A stretch of DNA of 64,000 nucleotides. Origin: Actinomycetales bacterium (GTDB lineage: Bacteria; Actinomycetota; Actinomycetes; S36-B12). The DNA lies in contig JAGWXF010000005.1 in NCBI GenBank assembly GCA_018970025.1, positions 1 through 64,000 of the forward strand, read 5' to 3'. The notes beneath the pieces were generated by a model that was not told the DNA's origin, ran no database searches, and saw only the letters and a program-made list of their open reading frames with translations. Below are positions 51,744-62,009 of this stretch, piece by piece. Numbering within the stretch: position 1 is the first letter of the stretch; each line of letters opens with the position of its first letter. The position numbers were made by a program, and so were the translations under genes.

Positions 51744-51790
51744 CGTGGCTCGCGGTACCTGACGTGGCTCGCGGTACCTGACGTGGCTCG
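51740..51790 (+). repeat. 19-bp tandem repeat in the ftsQ-ftsZ gap
   Basis: CTGACGTGGCTCGCGGTAC occurs at 51740-51758 and 51759-51777 and partly (13 bases) at 51778-51790. The copies are identical. The array starts at the ftsQ stop codon and fills the region where an ftsZ promoter would be expected. It may be a regulator-binding array or a slippage product. Confidence 0.8.
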
Positions 51791-51935
51791 CCTTGCGCGA
51801 CCCCGGTGCGACCCCCTACTCTCCCGGCGCCTTCGGCAGGGTCGAATGCTCAGCCTGTAGTTGAGGTTGAGGGTTCGCCATCGTCGACGGCGCACCAGCA
51901 CCGTCCGGGTGCCGGGCATGGGAAGGGATGGTGCG

Positions 51936-53222
51936 ATGGCAGCGCCGCAGAACTACCTGGCGGTGATCAAGGTCGTCGGTATCGGTGGCGGCGGAGTCAA
52001 CGCCGTGAATCGAATGATCGAGGTTGGGCTCAAGGGGGTGGAGTTCGTCGCGGTCAATACCGACGCCCAGGCCCTGCTGATGAGCGATGCCGACGTGAAA
52101 CTGGACATCGGCCGCGAGCTGACCCGTGGCCTGGGCGCGGGCGCTAACCCTGAGGTCGGGGCCCAGGCGGCCGAGGATCACGCCGACGAGATCGAGGAGG
52201 TCCTGCGTGGTGCCGATCTGGTATTCGTGACCGCTGGGGAAGGCGGAGGCACGGGTACTGGCGGCGCCCCGGTCGTGGCCCGGATCGCCCGGTCATTGGG
52301 CGCCCTGACCATCGGCGTGGTCACGCGCCCCTTCGGCTTCGAGGGTCGCCGGCGCATGTCGCAGGCCGACTACGGGGTTGAGAACCTGCGCAGTGAGGTC
52401 GACACGCTCATCGTGATCCCGAATGACCGCCTGCTGTCCCTGTCCGACCGCAATATCAGCTTCGTCGACGCATTCAGGCAGGCCGATCACGTGCTGCTGC
52501 AGGGCGTCTCGGGCATCACGGATCTCATCACCACCCCTGGCCTGATCAATCTCGACTTCGCCGATGTCAAGAGCGTGATGCAGGGCGCAGGCTCCGCGCT
52601 GATGGGCATCGGCTCCGCCAGGGGCGATGACCGGGCCGTCGAGGCAGCCGAGCGTGCCATCTCCAGTCCGCTCCTGGAGGCCGGCATCGACGGGGCTCAC
52701 GGCGTGCTCCTGTCTGTCTCAGGCGCAAGTGACCTCGGCCTGTTCGAGATCAACGAGGCAGCCCGCCTGGTCGCTGACGCGGCCCACCCTGACGCCAACA
52801 TCATCTTCGGCAACGTCGTCGACGACACCCTGGGGGACGAGGTACGCGTCACCGTGATCGCGGCTGGCTTCGAAGGCGGGGAGCCGCCGGCCCGCAAGGC
52901 CGAGGCGCAGCCTCGCGCGTCGCAGGCCCGGCCCGTGGAGGAGGTCAGCTCGATCGACGTGCCGACGTCGCGGAGCGGCAGTGGACGCCCGGGGCGACAG
53001 CGGGCGGCATCCCTGAACGCGGATGACGATGACATCGACCTGCCGGACTTCCTGGATCCCCGGCGAGGATCACGCGAGGACACCGGGGAACTCCGACTCG
53101 GCGGCAGGGATCATGAGCGGTCGTCCGGCCCGCCCACGCCGCGCGAGCGGCCGAGGCCGCCACGGACCATCATCTTCGACGACGCCGATGATGACCTCGA
53201 CGTTCCCGACTTCCTGAAGTGA
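51936..53222 (+). CDS. ftsZ: Cell division GTPase FtsZ with two tail motifs
   Basis: A 428-residue tubulin-like GTPase that forms the Z-ring. [16 protein letters not shown] is the first nucleotide loop, [12 protein letters not shown] the tubulin signature, and [11 protein letters not shown] the T7 region with catalytic Asp. The last ten residues [10 protein letters not shown] form the conserved C-terminal peptide that binds SepF and other partners. A second copy, [10 protein letters not shown], sits about residues 364-373 in the linker. ATG 51936 follows GGAAGGGA. Confidence 0.97.
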   Translation: MAAPQNYLAVIKVVGIGGGGVNAVNRMIEVGLKGVEFVAVNTDAQALLMSDADVKLDIGRELTRGLGAGANPEVGAQAAEDHADEIEEVLRGADLVFVTAGEGGGTGTGGAPVVARIARSLGALTIGVVTRPFGFEGRRRMSQADYGVENLRSEVDTLIVIPNDRLLSLSDRNISFVDAFRQADHVLLQGVSGITDLITTPGLINLDFADVKSVMQGAGSALMGIGSARGDDRAVEAAERAISSPLLEAGIDGAHGVLLSVSGASDLGLFEINEAARLVADAAHPDANIIFGNVVDDTLGDEVRVTVIAAGFEGGEPPARKAEAQPRASQARPVEEVSSIDVPTSRSGSGRPGRQRAASLNADDDDIDLPDFLDPRRGSREDTGELRLGGRDHERSSGPPTPRERPRPPRTIIFDDADDDLDVPDFLK

Positions 53223-53234
53223 GCACGGGACACC

Positions 53235-53987
53235 TTGTTCGCCAGTGGTCGGCTTCCGGGTGGTCTCCCGGGCATTGCAGGCGGGCGCTCGGCCGTCTGG
53301 GTGGCGACCGGACGCTCTGGCGGCGCGAGTCAGGGGCCATTCGGGAGGCTGAACCTCGCCGGGCACGTGGGAGACGACCCCGCCGACGTCCGGGCCAATC
53401 GCCGGCTTGCCGCTGCGATGCTGGGAGTTGACCCCGAACACCTGGCCGTGGTGAATGCCGTGCACGGCGCCGAGGTCGCCGTCGTCGAGCAGGGCGGCGA
53501 GGTTGACGGGGTGGACGCGGTTGTCACGACAAGCCCTGGACTGGGGTTGCTGGCCCTTGCGGCTGATTGCGTTCCGCTAGCACTGGCAGACCCGCAGGCC
53601 GGGGTGATCGGGGCCGTGCACTGCGGATGGAAGGGGATCGGGGCTGGCGTCGTTCCTGCGGCGGTTGACGCCATGCGGGCACTGGGTGCGTCCGACATCT
53701 CCGCCGTGATCGGGCCCCACGTGTGCGCTGGCTGCTACCCGGTCAGCCTCGACCGGATCGAGGTCCTGCGCTCAGGCACTGATCCGCTCGTTGCCGATCA
53801 GGCGTGCCTTCGCACCGGGGACGGCTGGGCGATCGACGTCGGCGCTGGGGTCAGGGCACAGCTGACCGCCCTGGGCGTGCCGATGCAGTCGATCGGCGCC
53901 TGCACGGCGGAGAGCCCGGAGCTGTTCTCCTTCCGCCGAGACGGGATCACCGGTCGGCACGGCATGATGATCGCGCTCACAGCATGA
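53235..53987 (+). CDS. pgeF: PgeF (YfiH) peptidoglycan-editing / purine-nucleosidase-fold protein
   Basis: A 250-residue protein of the multicopper-oxidase-like laccase-domain family (YfiH, DUF152). Motifs: LNLAGHVGDDPADVRANR, VNAVHGAEVAVVEQGG with His, ALAADCVPLALADP with Cys, and AVHCGWKGIGAGVV with His, the zinc/active-site residues. Relatives edit peptidoglycan precursors or cleave purine nucleosides. The only suitable in-frame start is TTG 53235, 12 bases after ftsZ. Its place after ftsZ is conserved in actinobacteria. Confidence 0.88.
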   Translation: MFASGRLPGGLPGIAGGRSAVWVATGRSGGASQGPFGRLNLAGHVGDDPADVRANRRLAAAMLGVDPEHLAVVNAVHGAEVAVVEQGGEVDGVDAVVTTSPGLGLLALAADCVPLALADPQAGVIGAVHCGWKGIGAGVVPAAVDAMRALGASDISAVIGPHVCAGCYPVSLDRIEVLRSGTDPLVADQACLRTGDGWAIDVGAGVRAQLTALGVPMQSIGACTAESPELFSFRRDGITGRHGMMIALTA

Positions 53988-54041
53988 CCCAGTACCGACG
54001 TGTCCGGCACGTACGCATGCCTGCGCGCGAGGGAGGGTCCG

Positions 54042-54779
54042 TTGAGCGCGTCTGACGACGTCCGCCGTGCACAGATCGAGCAGGGCCTGGTGCAGGTGCG
54101 CGCGCGCATCGAGGATGCGTGCGGGGCCTGCGGTCGTGACCCCCGGTCCGTCCGACTCGTCGTGGTGACCAAGACCTTCCCTGCCTCCGATGTGGCCCTC
54201 CTTGCTGGGCTGGGCTGCTCGGACGTTGCAGAGAACCGCGATCAGGAGGGCAGGGCGAAGGCGGCGGATCTGGCGGCCCGCCCCGGAGCTGGCGGAGCGG
54301 TCGACGGTCTGCGCTGGCACATGATCGGCCAGCTCCAGCGAAACAAGGCCCGATCGGTCGCGCGGTGGGCCGATGTCGTGGAGTCCGTCGACCGTCCGGA
54401 GATCGCCCAGGCGCTGAGTGCTGCGGCGGCTGCGACGGGCCGCACCTTGCAGATCATGATCCAGGCGTGCCTTGATCCGGTGCCGATGCCTGGCCGCGGA
54501 GGCGTGCTGCCACAGGATGCCCAGTCACTGGCCGACACCTGCCGCCACCTTCCTGGCCTGGCGCTGGTGGGCGTCATGGGGGTAGCCCCGTACCCGGGAG
54601 ATCCTGACCAGGCCTTTGCCGCGCTGGCCAGGCTGCGGGAGGATCTGGCGCGCAGCGACCCTGCGATCACGCAGATGTCCGCCGGCATGAGCGGTGACCT
54701 CGAGCAGGCCATCGCCCATGGCGCGACACAGGTGCGCGTGGGTGGCGCGGTGCTGGGGAACCGAACGCTCCTGAAGTAG
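54042..54779 (+). CDS. yggS: YggS-family PLP homeostasis protein
   Basis: A 245-residue alanine-racemase-fold protein that binds pyridoxal phosphate without known catalysis. LVVVTKTFPASDVALLAGLG contains the PLP Lys, followed by VAENRDQEGRAKA, WHMIGQLQRNKAR and SAGMSGDLEQAIAHGATQVRVG, the phosphate-binding end. TTG 54042 follows GGAGGG; an upstream GTG at 54000 is in frame. It belongs to the conserved ftsZ-pgeF-yggS-sepF order. Confidence 0.92.
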   Translation: MSASDDVRRAQIEQGLVQVRARIEDACGACGRDPRSVRLVVVTKTFPASDVALLAGLGCSDVAENRDQEGRAKAADLAARPGAGGAVDGLRWHMIGQLQRNKARSVARWADVVESVDRPEIAQALSAAAAATGRTLQIMIQACLDPVPMPGRGGVLPQDAQSLADTCRHLPGLALVGVMGVAPYPGDPDQAFAALARLREDLARSDPAITQMSAGMSGDLEQAIAHGATQVRVGGAVLGNRTLLK

Positions 54780-54848
54780 TCTGCGAGAACCCGCGCGATG
54801 ATGCGGCCGGGAAGCGATCAGGGAACCCGACGAGGGGAGGTGGTGGGC

Positions 54849-55430
54849 GTGGCTGGCGCGATGCGGAAGATGGCCGTCTACCTCGGCCTGGTCGAGGAGG
54901 ACGATCAGGTCGAGGAGTACGACGACTATCAGGATGCGCGGCGTGACGTTCGCGGTCGTGAGCGGCGCGGCTCCGATCGGCGATACGACGATCGCTACGC
55001 CGATCGGTACTACGATCACGATGACCGTGATGCTCGGCGCAATGTCCGGCCCCTGCCGGATACCCGCGGCGTTCGGACGATTCGGCAGGACGTGCCCACC
55101 GATAGCCGACTGCTGGCCGCCGTGCCGGATCGCCGGGGATTCGGCTCGGACCTCAGCCGGATCGAGACGGTTCATCCGCGGAGCTACAACGATGCCCGCC
55201 GCATCGGGGAGGACTACCGCGAGGGCGTGCCGGTGATCATGAACCTCTCTGAGCTCGACGAGGGTGACGCGAAGCGGATTGTCGACTTCGCGGCCGGGCT
55301 CGTGTTCGCCTTGCACGGCACGATCGAGCGGATCACCAAGGGGGTCTTCCTGCTGTCGCCGGCGAACGTCGACGTCGGCGAGGCCGCGCGCGAGCAGGTT
55401 GCGCAGGATGGGTTCTACAACCAAAGCTGA
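54849..55430 (+). CDS. sepF: SepF, FtsZ membrane anchor
   Basis: A 193-residue protein. The N-terminus [18 protein letters not shown] is the amphipathic membrane-binding helix. A disordered region rich in Arg, Asp and Tyr follows ([18 protein letters not shown]), then the folded SepF core from about residue 100 ([44 protein letters not shown]). It tethers FtsZ through the FtsZ tail, essential in actinobacteria that lack FtsA. GTG 54849 follows GGGGAGG. Confidence 0.95.
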   Translation: MAGAMRKMAVYLGLVEEDDQVEEYDDYQDARRDVRGRERRGSDRRYDDRYADRYYDHDDRDARRNVRPLPDTRGVRTIRQDVPTDSRLLAAVPDRRGFGSDLSRIETVHPRSYNDARRIGEDYREGVPVIMNLSELDEGDAKRIVDFAAGLVFALHGTIERITKGVFLLSPANVDVGEAAREQVAQDGFYNQS

Positions 55431-55714
55431 TGACCATCTTCGGGCAAGTCCTGGCCAAGGCCCTGTTGCTCTACTGGCTGCTGTTCATCTTCCGGCTCGT
55501 CTTCGACTTCGTGCAGATCTTCGCTCGGTCCTGGAGGCCCCAGGGTCCTCTGCTCGTGCTGGTGGAGGCGCTCTACACGGTGACCGATCCTCCGCTTCGC
55601 CTCATCCGCCGGTTCATCCCCCCGCTCCGCCTCGGCCGGATGCAGTTCGACGTGGCATTCCTGCTCGTCCTGGTCGCCCTGCAGATCCTCAGCAATGCAG
55701 CATTGATGCTGTAG
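55430..55714 (+). CDS. YggT family membrane protein
   Basis: A 94-residue protein with two membrane helices (LAKALLLYWLLFIFRLVFDFV and VAFLLVLVALQILSNAALML) separated by the YggT block VTDPPLRLIRRFIPPLRLG. YggT proteins lie beside sepF across bacteria and have been linked to division and osmotic adaptation. ATG 55430 shares its A with the sepF stop (TGATG), so the genes are coupled. Confidence 0.9.
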   Translation: MTIFGQVLAKALLLYWLLFIFRLVFDFVQIFARSWRPQGPLLVLVEALYTVTDPPLRLIRRFIPPLRLGRMQFDVAFLLVLVALQILSNAALML

Positions 55715-55781
55715 CGGTCGTCGGTGTCGTCGGCACGTGTGCAGCCGTCGGCCCGGGCTCATATCGATTCGGAGGTAGGCC

Positions 55782-56191
55782 ATGACGCTCACGCCCGCTG
55801 ATGTACGTGGGGTCCAGTTCTCGACGACCAAGATGAAGACCGGCTACGACATGGACGAGGTCGATGCGTTCCTCGACGTGGTCGAGGCCGACCTCGGCCA
55901 GCTCGTGACCCAGGCACAGGCGGCGCGCGACAGTGAGGCAGTCCTTCGCGCGCAGTGCGAGCAGTTGCTCACCCGGGTCAGTGAGCTCGAGCGTCGTCTC
56001 AACGAGGCCCGGTCCCAGGTCACGTCAGCACAGCTCGCCGCGCTCCCGGGGGCTGGCGTGGACGTCTCGATTGCCAGTGCCCAGCAGTCGGCAGCCGAGA
56101 TCATCTCGGCCGCTCGTGCAGAGGCCGCGGGGATCCGATCCAGGCTCGCCGCTGACCTCCGTGCTGGGATTGCCGCAGTGGAGCGCTATTC

Positions 56192-56195
<4 letters not shown>
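55782..56195 (+). CDS. divIVA: Short DivIVA (Wag31-like) protein
   Basis: A 137-residue coiled-coil protein. The N-terminal lipid-binding domain is clear: LTPADVRGVQFSTTKMKTGYDMDEVDAFLD. A coiled coil follows (QCEQLLTRVSELERRLNEARSQV) and a second helix EIISAARAEAAGIRSRLAAD. DivIVA/Wag31 in mycobacteria and streptomycetes are about 260-400 residues, so the C-terminal part that drives polar assembly is short here. GGAGGT precedes ATG 55782. Its stop overlaps the ileS stop on the other strand. Confidence 0.9.
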
Positions 56196-59383
<3,188 letters not shown>

Positions 59384-59582
59384 GGCACTCCTTCACTCAC
59401 GCGCCGACCAGCCGGGGCACGCTGACGAGGCGCAGGATACCGGCCCGAGGCGGCGGTCGGCCCGTCAGCAGCGTTTGCCGTCGCCGGGGCTGCCGGATCG
59501 ATGAGTTCCTCGCAGTGCCCCGCACAGAGCCCCTGACTGATCTATAGTCCGGCGGCAACTGCCAATCTGCCTAGGGGACACG

Positions 59583-60335
59583 ATGGCGATCAAGAAGGCG
59601 GCTGTGAAGAAGGCGCCGGCCAAGAAGGCGGCTGTGAAGAAGGCGCCGGTCAAGAAGGCGGCTGTGAAGAAGGCGCCGGTCAAGAAGGCCGCGCCGGTGA
59701 AGAAGGCCGCGGCGAAGAAGGCCGCGCCGGTGAAGAAGGCCGCGGCGAAGAAGGCCGCGCCGGTGAAGAAGGCCGCGGCGAAGAAGGCCGCGCCGGTGAA
59801 GAAGGCCGCGGCGAAGAAGGCCGCGCCAACCCCTCCCGCCCCACCGCAGGTCACCGAGCCGGAGCCGCCGCCGGCCCCGGTGCCGATCCGCCCGGGCATG
59901 CAGATCGGCAAGCCTCGTCCCCAGCCGAAGGCGGTGCCTCCGTCGGGGCCAGCGGTGCGCGAGGACGAGACGCCATGGACTCCCGCCGAACTTCAATCGG
60001 TGCGGACCTCACTCCTCGACGAGTACCAGCGACTCGAGGACGAGCTGCGCAGCGCCGAGGTCGGCCTCGCGGACCTCATCCGGGACTCGGGCGATGGCGC
60101 CGGTGATGATCAGGCCGATGCGGGGAACAAGACGTTCGAGCGCGAGCATGAGATGTCGCTTGCCAACAACGCACGCGAGATGATGCTGCAGGTGCGCCAT
60201 GCCCTGGACCGGATCGAGAGCGGCACGTACGGGGACTGCGAGTCGTGCGGCAAGCCGATCGGAAAGTTCCGCCTGCAGGCATTCCCCAGAGCGACCCTGT
60301 GCCTTGCCTGCAAGCAGGCCGAGGAGCGCTTCTAG
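59583..60335 (+). CDS. DksA/TraR zinc-finger protein with Lys/Ala-rich repeats
   Basis: A 250-residue protein in two parts. Residues 4 to about 80 are Lys/Ala repeats resembling histone H1 tails (three 10-residue and four 11-residue units). A Pro-rich linker follows, then a DksA/TraR domain: coiled helices with TSLLDEYQRLEDELRSAE and a C4 zinc finger GDCESCGKPIG with LCLACKQAEERF. DksA-type proteins bind RNA polymerase through its secondary channel; the basic tail should add nonspecific DNA binding. Confidence 0.88.
   Translation: MAIKKAAVKKAPAKKAAVKKAPVKKAAVKKAPVKKAAPVKKAAAKKAAPVKKAAAKKAAPVKKAAAKKAAPVKKAAAKKAAPTPPAPPQVTEPEPPPAPVPIRPGMQIGKPRPQPKAVPPSGPAVREDETPWTPAELQSVRTSLLDEYQRLEDELRSAEVGLADLIRDSGDGAGDDQADAGNKTFEREHEMSLANNAREMMLQVRHALDRIESGTYGDCESCGKPIGKFRLQAFPRATLCLACKQAEERF
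59592..59813 (+). repeat. Coding tandem repeats, 3 x 30 bp and 4 x 33 bp
   Basis: Units of 30 bp (59592-59681, coding KKAAVKKAPV) are followed by identical 33-bp units (59682-59813, coding KKAAPVKKAAA). The near-perfect DNA identity points to recent expansion. Copy number may vary between strains. Confidence 0.9.
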
Positions 60336-60450
60336 AACGTCCCCCGAGGGTGCTGGCTGATACCGCCCTCCGCCTGCGCTGCTCGCCGTGACTCGGGCGC
60401 GCCGTGGTCGCGTCGGTCGGCCTGATCCTGCCGACCCGTAGGCTGACGGG

Positions 60451-61065
60451 ATGAGCGCGCACGAGCAGGCCGCGGACGATCCGGTGCTGGCGGCAGGCGG
60501 CCCAGGCACGGCGGGCGGAGCTGACATCGGATCCGACGGGCACGTCCCGCGGCGGCGGGCTTCGCGGCGCACCTGCCTGCTGGTGCTGATCGCGGTCGCG
60601 CTTGCCGTCATTGCCCTGGACCGATTGGCCAAGGCATGGGCCGTCCGCACCATGCTGCCGCGCATGCAGTCGGGCGAGGGGCCTATCGACCTGATCGGCC
60701 CATGGCTGCGGCTGACGTATACGGAGAACACCGGTGCTGCCTTCAGCATCGGCACCGGATACACGTGGATCTTCTCGATCTTCGCGGTGGTCGTCGCCAT
60801 TGTGATCATCCGGACCTCGCGCAACCTCGGGAGCATCGGCTGGTCCGTGGCTCTCGGGGGGCTGCTGGGCGGGCTGCTGGGCAACCTCATCGACCGCCTG
60901 ACTCGCCCGCCAGGGCCGGGGATGGGATCGGTGGTCGACTTCATCGCCTTCCCCAACTTCCCTGTCTTCAATGTGGCTGACATGTGCATCGTCGGGTCGG
61001 CGATCCTGATGGTGCTGCTGTCCCTGCGCGGGATCGACTACCGAGGGCCCGCGGCCTCCTCGTGA
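60451..61065 (+). CDS. lspA: Lipoprotein signal peptidase LspA
   Basis: A 204-residue aspartyl membrane protease that removes lipoprotein signal peptides. Four membrane segments follow a 40-residue hydrophilic N-terminal extension. [13 protein letters not shown] is conserved, and the two catalytic Asp residues lie in [11 protein letters not shown] and [12 protein letters not shown]. It would process lipoproteins such as those at 17807 and 36415 (minus strand). The stop overlaps the rluD start (GTGA). Confidence 0.94.
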   Translation: MSAHEQAADDPVLAAGGPGTAGGADIGSDGHVPRRRASRRTCLLVLIAVALAVIALDRLAKAWAVRTMLPRMQSGEGPIDLIGPWLRLTYTENTGAAFSIGTGYTWIFSIFAVVVAIVIIRTSRNLGSIGWSVALGGLLGGLLGNLIDRLTRPPGPGMGSVVDFIAFPNFPVFNVADMCIVGSAILMVLLSLRGIDYRGPAASS

Positions 61066-62000
61066 GCGGACGCCTGATCCCGGTCCCCGACGGACTGGTG
61101 GGCGAGCGCCTGGACGTGGCCCTGACCCGGATGCTCGGCCTGACGCGCGCCAGGGCAGCAGCCCTCGTCGATGCGGGCGGGGTGCTGGTCGACGGAAGGC
61201 CGATCGGCAAGGGGGATCGGTTGCCCGCGGATGCCATGCTCTGGATCGATGTCTCGCTCGGCGAGCCTTCCGTGCCCGCCGAGCACGTCGAGGTTCCCGG
61301 CCTTGCGGTGCTCTACGAGGACGATGACGTCGTGGTCGTCGACAAGCCGGTGGGGGTCGCTGCGCACCCGAGCCCCGGCTGGACCGGGCCGACGGTCGTG
61401 GGGGGCCTGGCGGCTGCGGGATTCGACATTGCCACCTCGGGTGCCGCCGAGCGCCAGGGCATCGTCCATCGCCTGGACGTGGGCACCTCCGGCGTCATGG
61501 TGGTCGCCAAGAGCGAGGTGGCATATGCCGGGCTCAAGCGGCAGTTCCGGGAGCGCACCGTCGATAAGACCTATCACGCTGTAGTGCAGGGCCTGCTGGA
61601 TCCGACGACCGGCACGATCGATGCCCCGATCGACCGCCACCCAAGCCATGACTACCGGTTCGCCGTCGTCAGCGGAGGCAAGCCGAGCATCACCCATTAC
61701 CAGACCATTGAGGCCTACCGCCATGCGTCCTTGGTGGAGGTGCGACTGGAAACCGGTCGTACCCATCAGATCAGGGTGCACGTGGCCGCGATGCGCCATC
61801 CATGCGTGGGCGACCTGACCTACGGTGCCGACCCGGCCCTAGCGCACCGGGTCGGCCTGACCCGGCAGTGGCTGCATGCCGTCCGCCTGGGGTTCGAGCA
61901 GCCCGCCACCGGCGAGCCGATCGTCGTGTCGAGCCCGTACGCGCCCGACCTCCAGGCGAGCCTTGCGCGTCTGCGCGATGGCACCTCGGGCGCTGGCTAG
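61062..62000 (+). CDS. rluD: 23S rRNA pseudouridine synthase, RluD-like
   Basis: A 312-residue RluA/RluD-family enzyme. An S4 domain lies at the N-terminus ([25 protein letters not shown]), then the catalytic domain with [16 protein letters not shown] and [17 protein letters not shown], which contains the catalytic Asp. [19 protein letters not shown] is the C-terminal block. It likely makes pseudouridines in helix 69 of 23S rRNA. GTG 61062 overlaps the lspA stop. Confidence 0.93.
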   Translation: MSGRLIPVPDGLVGERLDVALTRMLGLTRARAAALVDAGGVLVDGRPIGKGDRLPADAMLWIDVSLGEPSVPAEHVEVPGLAVLYEDDDVVVVDKPVGVAAHPSPGWTGPTVVGGLAAAGFDIATSGAAERQGIVHRLDVGTSGVMVVAKSEVAYAGLKRQFRERTVDKTYHAVVQGLLDPTTGTIDAPIDRHPSHDYRFAVVSGGKPSITHYQTIEAYRHASLVEVRLETGRTHQIRVHVAAMRHPCVGDLTYGADPALAHRVGLTRQWLHAVRLGFEQPATGEPIVVSSPYAPDLQASLARLRDGTSGAG

Positions 62001-62009
62001 AGTGGCCCA

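Noticed and set aside
51740-51790. CRISPR array
   Set aside because: The repeats are adjacent with no spacers, and no cas gene is present in the window.
59384-59582. T-box riboswitch upstream of ileS
   Set aside because: The conserved T-box sequence (GGTGGNACCGCG) is absent from the minus strand of this gap.
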